From contig NZ_JAJCRR010000003.1 in the NCBI RefSeq assembly GCF_020564355.1, forward strand, positions 186,001 to 250,000: a stretch of 64,000 nucleotides of DNA. Direction: 5' to 3'. Positions within the stretch are counted from its first letter, which is position 1, and every line of letters begins with the position of its first letter. The DNA comes from Lachnospira pectinoschiza (lineage in GTDB: Bacteria > Bacillota > Clostridia > Lachnospirales > Lachnospiraceae). Both the position numbers and the translations under genes were made by a program. Below the pieces are notes generated by a model. It was not told the DNA's origin and did no database searches. It saw nothing but the letters and a program-made list of their open reading frames with translations. Shown here piece after piece: positions 49,565 to 59,372 of this stretch.

Positions 49565-49605
49565 GAGCAGGAGGTACGCCCCTATGGGGCTGCCTCCTGC
49601 GTTTT
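49565..49605 (+). terminator. Right 31-bp repeat and terminator of the HD gene
   Basis: GCAGGAGG (49567-49574) pairs with CCTCCTGC (49593-49600) around an inner CCCCTATGGGG hairpin, followed by GTTTTG. The first 31 bases repeat 48181-48211. Confidence 0.8.
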
Positions 49606-49639
49606 GTATTTGTGGTACAGGTCTATTTTGGGATATATA

Positions 49640-49675
49640 AGTACAAAAAGAATCCCCGCCGGCGCTGAGGGGGGA
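49640..49675 (-). terminator. Terminator of the MATE gene
   Basis: Read on the minus strand, ATCCCCGTCAGCGC pairs with GCGCCGGCGGGGAT (one mismatch and one wobble) and runs into TTCTTTTTG. It lies about 45 bases after the MATE stop codon. Confidence 0.75.
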
Positions 49676-49716
49676 TGCGCTGACGGGGATATATCGAAAT
49701 AGGGGAAACTGGCTAA

Positions 49717-51117
49717 TTAAGTTGTAGACGGGTCTGGCTCTGCACTTTTTTCAATCTTTACAGTGCGGTGTTTCCAAATACCTGTCCAATATAAAATGTA
49801 GAGTATCAATGCGGAAGTCGCATTACTTACTACTACGGCATACCAGATACTTTCAACGCCCATATGCAGGAGTGTTGCACACACCCACAGGGTAAGAAAA
49901 CGAAATACCCAGATACGGGACGCATCAACCATCATTGTTATCATCGTATGCCCGCAACCCTGAAATAATCCCTGGGTTACGTTATAAAATGCGTTTGTCC
50001 AGCAGCAGAGTGCCATGATGGATAAGAAATCCGTGGCAAGCGGGACAACTGCATCGTCCGAAGTAAAGAAGCGGACGATTGGCTCGGCAATGAAACGTCT
50101 TGATAAAATCATGCCGCATACAAATAAGAAAACAGCTCCAATCCGTAATGCGATGTGATAAGATTTATCGGTACGTTTAATATTACCGGCTCCGAAATTC
50201 TGCCCGACAATTGTGGATATGGCTGAGCCAATACCGTTGGCAGGCATGGTAATAATGCTGTTTATTTTATTGCCGATTCCGTAAGCAGTTGTAGCGGTTG
50301 TTCCGTATGCATTGACATTTTTTGTCATCAGCAGAAAACCAAACTGCATTGTACTTCCACCGATTGCCGTTGGAAGACCGATTTTCAGAATCGAAAGCAT
50401 TTTTGTCTTTTCAAAACGGAATCCTTTAAAATTAATCTGAATCAGCTGTCCCTTGCGGGTTAATACATATAGTGCCAGAACAGCACTCGGAATCTTTGCA
50501 AGCAGTGTAGCCAGTGCTGCACCACTGATTCCCCAACCGAATTTCATCAGAAATAACGGATCCAGTATCAAATTTACGGATACACCCAGTACATTTAAAA
50601 GCATTGGACGAACCGTGTCACCCTGCGATTGTTTAACCGCTGTATATATATTTATCATAAAAAGGAATGGTAAGTCAAGTACTACAATGCGTAAATATGA
50701 AATTCCGTACAAAAAAATATCTCCTTCGGCACCTAACCAGCCGACAATGCCCGGTGTAATACACCAGCAGACGGCGGCGCAGACCAGTGAAAACAGCAGG
50801 GAACACAAGCATACGTGGTTTGCCATGCTGTTTGCCTGACGGTCTTCCTTTGCACCGAGATACTGCGAAATTAAAATTGCACCGGCGGTTGTAAGCCCGG
50901 TACCAAAATTTATTAAAATATTCTGAATCGGGGAGACAAGCGTGATTGCTGCCTGTGATTCTGTTCCGATTCTTCCAAGCCAGAACGTATCCGTTAAGTT
51001 ATACATTGACTGGATAAAGCTGTTTATCATGACCGGAATGGCAAGCATTAAAATTGCCTGTATCAGATTTCCGCTCAGAATCATATTGCGTCTGTCCGCG
51101 CTTAAAGGTTTTGACAT
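49717..51117 (-). CDS. MATE family multidrug/toxin efflux protein
   Basis: 466 residues with about 12 membrane helices in two six-helix halves, each starting with the family pattern (IPVMINSFIQSMYNLTDTFWLG near residue 27; IGLPTAIGGSTMQFGF near 250). MATE proteins export cationic drugs or metabolites against Na+ or H+. ATG 51117 has AAAGGAGGGG upstream; a further 71 in-frame codons exist upstream but show no start site. It is transcribed divergently from an AraC regulator gene, which probably controls it. Confidence 0.92.
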   Translation of the reverse strand: MSKPLSADRRNMILSGNLIQAILMLAIPVMINSFIQSMYNLTDTFWLGRIGTESQAAITLVSPIQNILINFGTGLTTAGAILISQYLGAKEDRQANSMANHVCLCSLLFSLVCAAVCWCITPGIVGWLGAEGDIFLYGISYLRIVVLDLPFLFMINIYTAVKQSQGDTVRPMLLNVLGVSVNLILDPLFLMKFGWGISGAALATLLAKIPSAVLALYVLTRKGQLIQINFKGFRFEKTKMLSILKIGLPTAIGGSTMQFGFLLMTKNVNAYGTTATTAYGIGNKINSIITMPANGIGSAISTIVGQNFGAGNIKRTDKSYHIALRIGAVFLFVCGMILSRRFIAEPIVRFFTSDDAVVPLATDFLSIMALCCWTNAFYNVTQGLFQGCGHTMITMMVDASRIWVFRFLTLWVCATLLHMGVESIWYAVVVSNATSALILYILYWTGIWKHRTVKIEKSAEPDPSTT

Positions 51118-51274
51118 AAGCCCCTCCTTTGTCCTAAAAACATAAAAATCATCTTGACAACGCAAAGATAATTTGTGACTATATAAATAGTAACATAAAA
51201 AACAGTAATTTCTACGAAAATATCGTTTAAAAATGCAATAAATACAGAAAAATTGTTTTAAAGGAGCGGATTGT

Positions 51275-52147
51275 ATGAAAAAAAACAAATCAGAGAACAT
51301 TCCGGTGGATTTTAGTATTTTAAATGACATGCCGACTGATTTTAAAATTGACAGAATTACAAGAGAAGCAGGATTTCAGATGAAAACCTCGCATGTACAT
51401 CCGTTTTATGATATTACCTATCTGATCAACGGGGAGTGTACCTGTTTTGTAAATCACAGTATTTATAAGCTTTCAAAGGGCGATTTGATTATTATTCCGC
51501 CGGGGGACATTCACAGAAGTACCTTTCACGGAAAGATACCGGTGGAGCGGTATGTGTTAAGCTTCCGCGAGGAGGAATTAAACTGGATAAGAAGTCTTAT
51601 TGGCGATGAGATTGTATCAAAGAGTTTAAAAACCGGTGTGATTTCAATTCCAAGCAAGCGGCGTGATTACATTGAAGCCCTTTTAAATAAGCTGCTTTTT
51701 GAAAGTGAAGGACAGGATATTTTATCGCCTGCATTTATCCAGGCGGGACTGCTTGAACTTCTGCTGTTTATGATACGTTGTCAGCAGTACGAGAATAATG
51801 TCTATAAGGAAATTGATGTGGATAATCAGCTGATGCAGGAGATTGCCACCTATATTTATGAGCATTACGATAAGAAAATAACGCTTGATGATATGGCAGA
51901 GCGGTTTCATATCAGCCGTTCCTATCTGTCAAAGAAATTTAAGCAGGCAACCGGCTTTGGGTTTAAAGAATACCTTGTGAATGTCCGTATTAAAAATGCG
52001 TGCCGTCTGTTACTTGAAACGAATCATTCTATTACGGATATTGCATTTGAGTGCGGTTTTAACGACAGCAATTATTTTGGGGATGCGTTCCGTAGAATTA
52101 AGGGCATAGCACCTAATAAATACCGCAGAAACAAAGAAGCAATCTGA
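51275..52147 (+). CDS. AraC-family transcriptional regulator
   Basis: 290 residues. The N-terminal cupin sensor domain contains THSHVHPFYDITYLINGE-like residues (HVHPFYDITYLINGECT, then GDLIIIPPGDIHRS). The C-terminal two helix-turn-helix motifs include LDDMAERFHISRSYLSKKFKQ and ITDIAFECGFNDSNYFGDAFRR. AAAGGAG precedes the ATG. The divergent arrangement with the MATE gene, with about 157 bases between starts, suggests local control of that exporter. Confidence 0.92.
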   Translation: MKKNKSENIPVDFSILNDMPTDFKIDRITREAGFQMKTSHVHPFYDITYLINGECTCFVNHSIYKLSKGDLIIIPPGDIHRSTFHGKIPVERYVLSFREEELNWIRSLIGDEIVSKSLKTGVISIPSKRRDYIEALLNKLLFESEGQDILSPAFIQAGLLELLLFMIRCQQYENNVYKEIDVDNQLMQEIATYIYEHYDKKITLDDMAERFHISRSYLSKKFKQATGFGFKEYLVNVRIKNACRLLLETNHSITDIAFECGFNDSNYFGDAFRRIKGIAPNKYRRNKEAI

Positions 52148-52157
52148 TAAATATTAC

Positions 52158-52186
52158 TTGCATTTAAAAAGTTGATTTTATATAAT
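52158..52186 (+). promoter_or_regulatory. Promoter for ispE
   Basis: TTGCAT (52158-52163), 17-base spacer, TATAAT (52181-52186), 43 bases before the ispE start. Confidence 0.65.
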
Positions 52187-52229
52187 AAAACTGTGTATAC
52201 AACATACAAGAAACAATTTGGAGAAAATC

Positions 52230-53093
52230 ATGGATAGTATTAGATTGAAGGCAAGAGCAAAGATTAACTTAGGGCTGGATGTTTTGGGAAAACGCGAAGA
52301 CGGTTATCATGAAGTGCGCATGGTCATGCAGACGATTGGCATTTACGACAGGCTGATTCTGACAAAGATTCCCGAAGAGGAAATCCGTATCACGTCCAAT
52401 CTTGCATTTTTGCCGGTCAACGAAAATAACTTGATTTATAAAGCAATCAAATTATTAAAAGATGAATACCACTTTCCGGGTGGCGTTTCCGTGGATTTGA
52501 ATAAGTTTATTCCGGTTGCGGCAGGCATGGCGGGCGGCAGTACGGATGCGGCATCGACGATGTTTGGTGTGAACAGGCTGTTTGGACTGAATCTTTCTAT
52601 GGGAAAGATGATGGAACTGGGGGTGCGCCTGGGTGCAGATGTTCCGTATTGTGTCATGAGGGGAACGGCACTGGCAGAAGGCATCGGAGAAAAGCTTACA
52701 CGAATCACACCTGTACCGCATATGTGGATTTTAATTGCAAAACCGCAGATTAATGTATCCACCAGGCTGGTTTATGAACAGCTTGATATGGGCGGCATAC
52801 AAAAGCACCCTGATATTGACGGAATTATCCGGGCAATTGAAGCACAGGACGTTGTGCGGATTGCGCAGTCTATGGGCAATGTCCTTGAAAATGTAACTGT
52901 GCCGTTATATCCGGTGATTGAAACAATTAAGCAGGATATGCTCTCCCACGGGGCAATTAACGCAATGATGAGCGGAAGCGGACCGACTGTATTTGGTATT
53001 TTCCCGGATGAGCAGACCACGCTTGCGTGCCAGGCATTTTTAAAGAAAAAAGGCGATGCCAGACAGGTATATATTACAGAGAATTTTAATTAA
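52230..53093 (+). CDS. ispE: 4-diphosphocytidyl-2-C-methyl-D-erythritol kinase
   Basis: 287 residues, the normal IspE length. A GHMP kinase with the N-terminal LKARAKINLGLDVLGKREDGYHE, the ATP loop PVAAGMAGGSTDAAS and the C-terminal MSGSGPTVFG. It phosphorylates CDP-methylerythritol in the MEP isoprenoid pathway, the source of the undecaprenyl carrier used by the glycan genes of this window. ATG 52230 follows GGAGAAAATC; an in-frame TTG lies upstream at 52218. Confidence 0.96.
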   Translation: MDSIRLKARAKINLGLDVLGKREDGYHEVRMVMQTIGIYDRLILTKIPEEEIRITSNLAFLPVNENNLIYKAIKLLKDEYHFPGGVSVDLNKFIPVAAGMAGGSTDAASTMFGVNRLFGLNLSMGKMMELGVRLGADVPYCVMRGTALAEGIGEKLTRITPVPHMWILIAKPQINVSTRLVYEQLDMGGIQKHPDIDGIIRAIEAQDVVRIAQSMGNVLENVTVPLYPVIETIKQDMLSHGAINAMMSGSGPTVFGIFPDEQTTLACQAFLKKKGDARQVYITENFN

Positions 53094-53123
53094 TGATTAT
53101 ATAAAGAACGGAGGATCAGACAG

Positions 53124-53792
53124 ATGAAAGGCGAATTAAAGATGGATGTCAACGATTATCTTCCTTTAAGAGATGTTGTCTTTAATACATTAAGACAGGC
53201 AATTTTACGAGGTGAAATGGAGCCGGGAGAACGTCTTATGGAAATTCAGCTGGCACAAAAGCTGGGGGTCAGCAGAACACCGATCCGTGAAGCCATCCGT
53301 AAGCTTGAACTGGAAGGACTGGTTATCATGATTCCGCGAAAGGGTGCCGAGGTTGCCCACATCACGGAAAAGGATATGAAGGATGTACTGGAAGTGCGCT
53401 CTACATTAGAGGAACTGGTTGTAGAGCTTGCCATTAAAAATGTAACCGATGAAAAGATTGAAGAATTAAAGTGTGCCAATAAGGTTTTTGAATCTGCAAT
53501 CGTATCAAAGGATGCCGTGAATATTGTAGAAGCGGATGTGAAGTTCCATGATATTTTGTATTCCATGACAAACAATGCACGCCTCATACAGATTATCAAC
53601 AATCTGCGGGAACAGATGTACCGTTACCGTCTGGAATATGTAAAAGATGCGAGAACACATTCTATTATTATCAGTGAACATAATGATATTATCAAGCAGA
53701 TCCGTGATAAGAATGTACCGGTTGCAAAGACCGTGATTCATCAGCATATCAGCAATCAGGAAAAGGGAATCAGCAGGCTGCTGAATCATTAA
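53124..53792 (+). CDS. GntR-family regulator with FCD domain
   Basis: 222 residues. The winged helix N-terminus has REAIRKLELEGLVIMIPRKG preceded by QLAQKLGVSRTP, and an FCD-type helical ligand domain (about 85-218) has the metal-binding pattern (VRSTLEELVVELA, DVKFHDILYS, EHNDIIKQI, HQHISNQE). Typical targets are genes of organic-acid or sugar-acid use, but none is adjacent. GGAGG precedes the ATG. It is co-directional with ispE, 30 bases downstream, as seen in several Clostridia. Confidence 0.93.
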   Translation: MKGELKMDVNDYLPLRDVVFNTLRQAILRGEMEPGERLMEIQLAQKLGVSRTPIREAIRKLELEGLVIMIPRKGAEVAHITEKDMKDVLEVRSTLEELVVELAIKNVTDEKIEELKCANKVFESAIVSKDAVNIVEADVKFHDILYSMTNNARLIQIINNLREQMYRYRLEYVKDARTHSIIISEHNDIIKQIRDKNVPVAKTVIHQHISNQEKGISRLLNH

Positions 53793-53874
53793 AAATTAAA
53801 AATAAATGTATAGTCTGTGTTTTTACGGTAATACTCCATTTAGAACGAAAACGCCGGAATAAAAGATTTTCACA

Positions 53875-54003
53875 CGTCAAATGTAACCTGACGTTGGCAG
53901 CTTTGTGCCGCAGGCGCCACAAAGCTGCGCTTATCGCAGAACTTAAATAAATTCAGTTCGCGGTTTCTTCGGCATTAAAGTGCTTGTGGAATGGGGGAGT
54001 ATT
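53875..54003 (+). promoter_or_regulatory. Chain of hairpins in the spoIIR leader
   Basis: CGTCA/TGACG (53875-53893), a perfect 11-bp hairpin GCAGCTTTGTG/CACAAAGCTGC (53897-53928) and GAACT/AGTTC (53939-53959), then GGAATGGGGG before the spoIIR ATG. The architecture resembles copies A-D but the primary sequence is different, so family membership is uncertain. Confidence 0.5.
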
Positions 54004-54663
54004 ATGAGAAAGAAAAAACGCAGACTATCTGTATTTATAATGGTGATTTTAATTTTAACGGTTGGAATGGCAGGAATACGCACGGCAGAAGGATATGCGG
54101 CATGGCAGCAGGACAGTGCGGGCATTGCACAGGGGATTGCTACAGAGATTATCAGGTTTCATGTGCGGGCAAACAGTGATTCGGAAGCAGACCAGCAGTT
54201 AAAGCTTCAGGTGAAAGACCGTGTCGTTACATATATGGAGCCGTTGTTAAGGGAATCACAGGATATTGAACAGTCCAGACAGATTTTAGAGGAACAGACG
54301 GAAAATATCCGTACCCTTGCGTTAGATACCCTGCGGGAAGCGGGTAGTGATTATGATGTGGCAGTTTATTTTGAAAATAGTTATTTTCCGATGAAGTCAT
54401 ACGGCGATGTGACATTTCCGCCCGGAGAATACGAGGCATTCCGTATTGACATTGGAGCTCACGACGGAAAAAACTGGTGGTGCGTGTTATACCCGCCGCT
54501 CTGCTTTGTGGATACGTCTTACGGCGTGCTTCCGGATACCTCAAAAGATACTTTAAAGAATATTTTGACAGAAGATGAATATAATGCTATAACTAATACC
54601 CGGGTTGAGTACCGGTGTAAGTATTTAACCTTTTTAAACCGCCTGTTTGCGGAGAAAAAGTGA
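54004..54663 (+). CDS. spoIIR: Stage II sporulation protein R
   Basis: 219 residues with an N-terminal signal/anchor (about 10-30), then the SpoIIR domain: IIRFHVRANSDSEADQQLKLQVKDRV, YDVAVYFENSYFPMKSYGDVTFPPG and NWWCVLYPPLCFVD. SpoIIR is made in the forespore, exported to the intermembrane space and triggers SpoIIGA to process pro-sigma-E in the mother cell. The ATG 54004 is preferred over upstream in-frame codons because it follows GGGGG directly. In most genomes it is under sigma-F; the sigma-F boxes are not clear here. Confidence 0.95.
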   Translation: MRKKKRRLSVFIMVILILTVGMAGIRTAEGYAAWQQDSAGIAQGIATEIIRFHVRANSDSEADQQLKLQVKDRVVTYMEPLLRESQDIEQSRQILEEQTENIRTLALDTLREAGSDYDVAVYFENSYFPMKSYGDVTFPPGEYEAFRIDIGAHDGKNWWCVLYPPLCFVDTSYGVLPDTSKDTLKNILTEDEYNAITNTRVEYRCKYLTFLNRLFAEKK

Positions 54664-54775
54664 AAGCGTGCATATGGTTTTACGGCTGTGAGGCGGATTA
54701 TTTGAAATGATGAATGAAAAGTATAATAAAGATAGAGAAAAGCCGCTCTGTGCGGCAGAATGGAGAAGAAATCCT

Positions 54776-55594
54776 ATGGGAAGACAGGAGCCAATCGGCG
54801 TATTTGACTCAGGAGTAGGCGGACTTACCGTGGCGCGGGAAATCATGCGTCAGATTCCGAATGAACGGATTGTATATTTCGGCGATACGGCAAGAGTTCC
54901 TTACGGCAGTAAATCAAAAGAAACCGTGACAAAGTATTCCAGACAGATTATACGGTTTTTGCAGACAGAAAATGTAAAAGCAATTGTCATTGCGTGTAAT
55001 ACAGCCAGTGCATTTGCGCTGGATACCATGCAGAAGGAGTTTGACCTACCGATTATCGGGGTGGTAAAGCCGGGGGCAAAAATGGCGGCACAGACCACAA
55101 AAAACGGTAAAGTCGGTCTGATTGGGACGGAAGGCACAATCCGCAGCGGCGTTTATGCGGAATTTATCAAATCCTTTAAACCGGATGTAGAAGTTATCGG
55201 AAAAGCATGTCCGCTGTTTGTACCGCTGGTTGAGGAAGGCATGTGGCATGATACAATTACGGATCAGATGGCACAGCGGTACCTGGAAGGCTTAAAACAG
55301 CAGGATATTGACACGCTGATTATGGGCTGCACCCATTATCCGTTGTTACGTTCCACGATTCAGAAGACGATGGGTGAGCATGTCAATCTGGTTAATCCGG
55401 CATATGAAACGGCGATTGAATTAAAAAATGTGTTAGAACGGGAAAGCCTTGCCAATATTTGTGAGGTAGACAGTCCGTCTTCAATGTATCGTTTTTATGT
55501 CAGTGATGCAGCAGACAAGTTTAAGGCATTTGCCAATGCAATTCTGCCGTTTGACATTACCATGACACAGCAGATTAACATCGAACAGTATTAG
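54776..55594 (+). CDS. murI: Glutamate racemase
   Basis: 272 residues. IGVFDSGVGGLTVAREI and the two catalytic cysteines, IACNTASA and MGCTHYPLL, identify MurI. It makes D-glutamate for peptidoglycan. ATG 54776 is preferred because GGAGAAG lies 10 bases before it and it gives the normal family length. An ATG at 54707 would add a charged 23-residue extension without a good ribosome site. Confidence 0.95.
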   Translation: MGRQEPIGVFDSGVGGLTVAREIMRQIPNERIVYFGDTARVPYGSKSKETVTKYSRQIIRFLQTENVKAIVIACNTASAFALDTMQKEFDLPIIGVVKPGAKMAAQTTKNGKVGLIGTEGTIRSGVYAEFIKSFKPDVEVIGKACPLFVPLVEEGMWHDTITDQMAQRYLEGLKQQDIDTLIMGCTHYPLLRSTIQKTMGEHVNLVNPAYETAIELKNVLERESLANICEVDSPSSMYRFYVSDAADKFKAFANAILPFDITMTQQINIEQY

Positions 55595-55602
55595 GAGAAA
55601 CC

Positions 55603-56070
55603 ATGAAAGAAAAAGTATATATCAATATCAAGGGACTGCAGCTTGCTGCGCAGAATGTACCGCGCGATTATGAAGAGGATGAGGATGACCCGGTTGAAGT
55701 GATTAATGTCGGTCGTTACCGGATTATCAATGGCAAAGAATACATAAAATACGACGAGGTCTTAGAAGGAACGACAAAAAAATGTACAAGTACCATTAAA
55801 ATTGCGGGAAATTCGGTTGAGGTTACAAAAAAAGGTCCTGTAACCGCACACCTGTCTTTTGTGCCGGGCGAAAAAACGATGACCTTTTACGAAACACCGT
55901 ATGGTAATATCTACCTTGGCATTTTTTCGAGAAGCGTTGATATGCAGCGCACAGAGGATAAGCTGACAATCAGTATTGATTATGCGCTGGAGTTAAATTA
56001 CGAACAGGTATCAGACTGTAAGGTAGATATTGAAATCAGTTCCAAAGGAAAATTTTCGCTGCTTTCATAG
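55603..56070 (+). CDS. DUF1934 family protein
   Basis: 155 residues with the lipocalin/calycin-like beta pattern of DUF1934: VGRYRIINGKEYIKYDE, VEVTKKGPVTAHLSFVPG and MTFYETPYGNIYLGIFS. The function is not established; the gene is often near murI or argS in Clostridia. It starts 8 bases after murI with GGAGAAACC, so it is likely co-transcribed. Confidence 0.88.
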   Translation: MKEKVYINIKGLQLAAQNVPRDYEEDEDDPVEVINVGRYRIINGKEYIKYDEVLEGTTKKCTSTIKIAGNSVEVTKKGPVTAHLSFVPGEKTMTFYETPYGNIYLGIFSRSVDMQRTEDKLTISIDYALELNYEQVSDCKVDIEISSKGKFSLLS

Positions 56071-56092
56071 CGTTTTGCGGGAGGAGTTACAA

Positions 56093-57424
56093 ATGTTATT
56101 CAGTAAAAAAGATTTACAAAAGCTCATCATTCCACTGATGTTTGAACAGCTGCTTGCAGTCAGTGTCGGCATGGTGGATACATTAATGGTCAGCCAGGCA
56201 GGAGAAGCTGCGATTTCAGGCGTGGCACTGGTGGATAATATTAACAGACTGATTATTCAGGTCATGGCAGCACTGGCAACAGGTGGTGCTGTTGTATGCA
56301 GTCAGTTTGTCGGAAAAGGAAAAGAAGAAGGCGCGAAGAAATCGGGCGCACAGTTAGAAACTGTGCTGCTCGTTTTTTCTGTCTGTATGACACTGCTTTC
56401 TTTAATCGGAACGAGAGGGCTGCTGCATGCGGTATTCGGAAATGTGTCAGAAGATGTTATGGACAGTGCAGTGCTTTATTTTACGGTAACATCGCTGTCG
56501 TTCCCGTTTTTAGGCATTTACAATGCGGGGGCTGCGATATTTAGAAGCATCGGCAACAGTAAAATCAGCATGCAGATCAGTCTGCTGATGAATGTGATTA
56601 ATATTGTGGGAAATGCCATATTTGTATTTGGTTTCCACTGGGCGGTATTTGGTGTGGCACTGGCAACGCTGCTTAGCCGGATCGTGGCAGGCATAGTGAT
56701 TACTCTGCTTGTCTGCGGAAAGACCAATCCAATCCGCATTGACAAATGGTCGGAATTAAAGCCGGACGGCAGTATTATTAAGAAAATTCTTGCAATCGGT
56801 ATTCCAAGCGGCGTCGAAAACGGAATGTTCCAGATTGGAAAGCTTGCTGTAACCAGTATGGTTGCAACGTTTGGCACGGCATCAATTGCCGCCAATTCCG
56901 TAGGCTATACGGTGATTGATTTTGCCAATATTCCGGGAAATGCAATGGGACTGGCACTGATTACGGTTGTCGGACAGTGTATTGGTGCCGGTGAAAAAAA
57001 GCAGGCAAAGCAGTATACGAAAAAGCTCGTCGGACTGGCATATCTGGGTGACTGGATATGCAATATTGCGTTGTTTTTACTGGCGGGAACGATTGCAAAG
57101 TGTTTTCACTTATCACCGGAAGCCGTGCGGATTGCTGAGCAGATATTACACTGCTTTGCCGTTACATCCCTGTTTATCTGGCCGCTGTCCTTTACCCTGT
57201 CAAATGCGCTGAGAGCAGCGGGAGATGCAACCTTTACCATGATTGTAAGCATCGCTTCAATGTGGATATTCCGTGTCGGCAGTTCGTATTTCTTTGGCAT
57301 CGTGCTGCAGATGGGTGTACTTGGTATATGGATTGGCATGTTTGTAGACTGGGGTGCAAGATCAGCACTGTTTGGCTGGCGGTTTTTAAGCGGAAAATGG
57401 CTTCAGAGGAAAGCATTGGCATAG
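56093..57424 (+). CDS. MATE family efflux transporter
   Basis: 443 residues, about 12 membrane helices in two halves (IPLMFEQLLAVSVGMVDTLMVSQAG near the start; IGIPSGVENGMFQIGKL near residue 232). ATG 56093 has GGGAGGAG upstream; an in-frame extension to 56030 overlaps the DUF1934 gene and is not supported. It is a different subgroup from the MATE protein at 49717. Confidence 0.92.
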   Translation: MLFSKKDLQKLIIPLMFEQLLAVSVGMVDTLMVSQAGEAAISGVALVDNINRLIIQVMAALATGGAVVCSQFVGKGKEEGAKKSGAQLETVLLVFSVCMTLLSLIGTRGLLHAVFGNVSEDVMDSAVLYFTVTSLSFPFLGIYNAGAAIFRSIGNSKISMQISLLMNVINIVGNAIFVFGFHWAVFGVALATLLSRIVAGIVITLLVCGKTNPIRIDKWSELKPDGSIIKKILAIGIPSGVENGMFQIGKLAVTSMVATFGTASIAANSVGYTVIDFANIPGNAMGLALITVVGQCIGAGEKKQAKQYTKKLVGLAYLGDWICNIALFLLAGTIAKCFHLSPEAVRIAEQILHCFAVTSLFIWPLSFTLSNALRAAGDATFTMIVSIASMWIFRVGSSYFFGIVLQMGVLGIWIGMFVDWGARSALFGWRFLSGKWLQRKALA

Positions 57425-57524
57425 GAAAATAGTCCGAAAAAAAGCTTCTGTTACTTGTTTTTTAATCCAGATTGTAATAAAATATAAATATTAATAGTCA
57501 GGATAAACGAAGGAGGACTTTGAG

Positions 57525-59267
57525 ATGGACGACAAGGTATTGGAGAAGAAAAAGGGACTGAATCTGATGACAAAGATTCTTATTACGGCATTAATACCGC
57601 TGATTTTGATTGTAGTGCTTGCAGGTGTGTCAATTCATTCGGTCGGTTCAGTGGTTGCAAAAAAACTGGTCATGCATGAAATGCAGACAGCATCCTATGC
57701 ATTGGAGATGACATTCGACAGCTTAGGCAGTGGTGATTACCACAGTGATGGTACAAATCTTTATAAGGGGAACTATAATCTGAACTCAAATAATCAGACA
57801 ATTGACGATTTTAAAAAGAAGACCAATGTGGATGTAACCGTATTTTGGAAGAAGACACGTATGGTAACAAGCACTATTGACAAAGATGGGAAGCGTGTTA
57901 CAGGGACTGCCATTCCGGACAGTGTTTATGATAAAGTAATGCAGGATGGAAAGTATTTCTCCGATAATGTGGATATTGAAGGTACAGAGTATTACGGTTA
58001 TTATGAGGCTTTAAAAAATGCAGATGGCAGCAGTCAGGCAATTATTTTTACAGGAATGCCTTCAAGTGATGTAAAAGCAATTTATAAAAAACGTCTGGTT
58101 AACACAACGGTATTTATGATTATAATTACGCTGATGGCCTGTGCACTGCTTGCTGTGGTTATAACATTTATCGTGAAAGTAATTACAAAGGTAATCGGAC
58201 ATCTGGATGAAGTGGCAGATGGGGAAATGGATTTTAAAATCAGTGAAAAGCTTTTACAAAGAAGTGATGAAATTGGTAATATTGCGCGTTCAGTCCATAC
58301 CCTGATAGGAGGGCTGGCTTCTATTGTTGTAAATATCCATCACTCAACAGGAGAACTGGCTGAATTTAAAGATGATTTTCAGAAAAAATTTGAAACGATT
58401 AATAATTCTATTTCAAATGTAAATGTGGCTGTGGATGAAATTGCAAATGGAGCGACAAGCCAGGCGGATGAAACGCAGAAAGTAAGCAGCCAGATTAATG
58501 ATATGGGTGATGCCATTACAAAGACCTCCCAGAATGTCGATTCACTGACACAGAGTACTGAACAGATGAAGGAACATAATGAACAGCTGGATACAACCAT
58601 TCAGGAACTGATGGCAATCAGTGACAGAAATAAAGAATCTTTAGATGCAGTTTATAACCAGACCAATGAAACCAATCAGTCTGTTATGCATATTGGTAAT
58701 GCCGTAGATATGATTACGGATATTGCAGGTCAGACTAATCTGCTTTCATTAAATGCGAGCATTGAAGCCGCAAGAGCAGGTGAATACGGAAAAGGCTTTG
58801 CCGTTGTTGCAGACCAGATCAGACAGTTAGCAGACCAGTCTGCCAATACTGCAAAAGAAATCGGTGAGATTGTTGCAGAATTGATTGAAAATTCCAATAC
58901 CAGTGTGGAAACCATGGGGGTTGTCCGACAGGAAATGACCGGACAGTATGAAAAGTTAAATACTACAAAAGACATATTTGAGCATTTGAATGAAGAGGTA
59001 AACAATGTAGTAACAGCCATTGAAAGTATTTCTACGGAAGTGGAATCCTTAGATAGATTAAAGGGAGAGGTACTCGGCAGTGCAGAAAGTCTGGCAGCGA
59101 TTGCCCAGGAAAATGCGGCAAGCACCGAAGAAACATCTGCATCTATGGTGGAACTCGGTGAAATTGTCAACGACTGTAACACAAAGACCAAGCAGCTGGT
59201 TGACATTGCAGACAGCATGGAAGAAAACGTACATAAATTCCATGTCGCAAGCATCATCAAAGGTTAG
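57525..59267 (+). CDS. Methyl-accepting chemotaxis protein
   Basis: 580 residues. N-terminal helix (about 17-38), extracytoplasmic sCache-like sensor (about 40-185: [16 protein letters not shown]), second helix (about 190-217), HAMP (about 218-270), and a long signalling domain. The conserved tip is [20 protein letters not shown] followed by [17 protein letters not shown]. It senses small ligands and controls CheA. No flagellar or che genes are in the window. GAAGGAGGAC precedes the ATG. Confidence 0.95.
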   Translation: MDDKVLEKKKGLNLMTKILITALIPLILIVVLAGVSIHSVGSVVAKKLVMHEMQTASYALEMTFDSLGSGDYHSDGTNLYKGNYNLNSNNQTIDDFKKKTNVDVTVFWKKTRMVTSTIDKDGKRVTGTAIPDSVYDKVMQDGKYFSDNVDIEGTEYYGYYEALKNADGSSQAIIFTGMPSSDVKAIYKKRLVNTTVFMIIITLMACALLAVVITFIVKVITKVIGHLDEVADGEMDFKISEKLLQRSDEIGNIARSVHTLIGGLASIVVNIHHSTGELAEFKDDFQKKFETINNSISNVNVAVDEIANGATSQADETQKVSSQINDMGDAITKTSQNVDSLTQSTEQMKEHNEQLDTTIQELMAISDRNKESLDAVYNQTNETNQSVMHIGNAVDMITDIAGQTNLLSLNASIEAARAGEYGKGFAVVADQIRQLADQSANTAKEIGEIVAELIENSNTSVETMGVVRQEMTGQYEKLNTTKDIFEHLNEEVNNVVTAIESISTEVESLDRLKGEVLGSAESLAAIAQENAASTEETSASMVELGEIVNDCNTKTKQLVDIADSMEENVHKFHVASIIKG

Positions 59268-59310
59268 CTGATGTTTTATAATACCGTGAGGAAATGACGA
59301 TTAGAAAATG

Positions 59311-59340
59311 TTGGATTTTTTGTGAAGAGTGTGCTATGAT
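59311..59340 (+). promoter_or_regulatory. Promoter for the small gene at 59373
   Basis: TTGGAT (59311-59316), an 18-base spacer and TATGAT (59335-59340), 33 bases before the ATG. Confidence 0.55.
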
Positions 59341-59372
59341 AGCCAAAGAAATGGAAGGAATGGTGATAGGGC

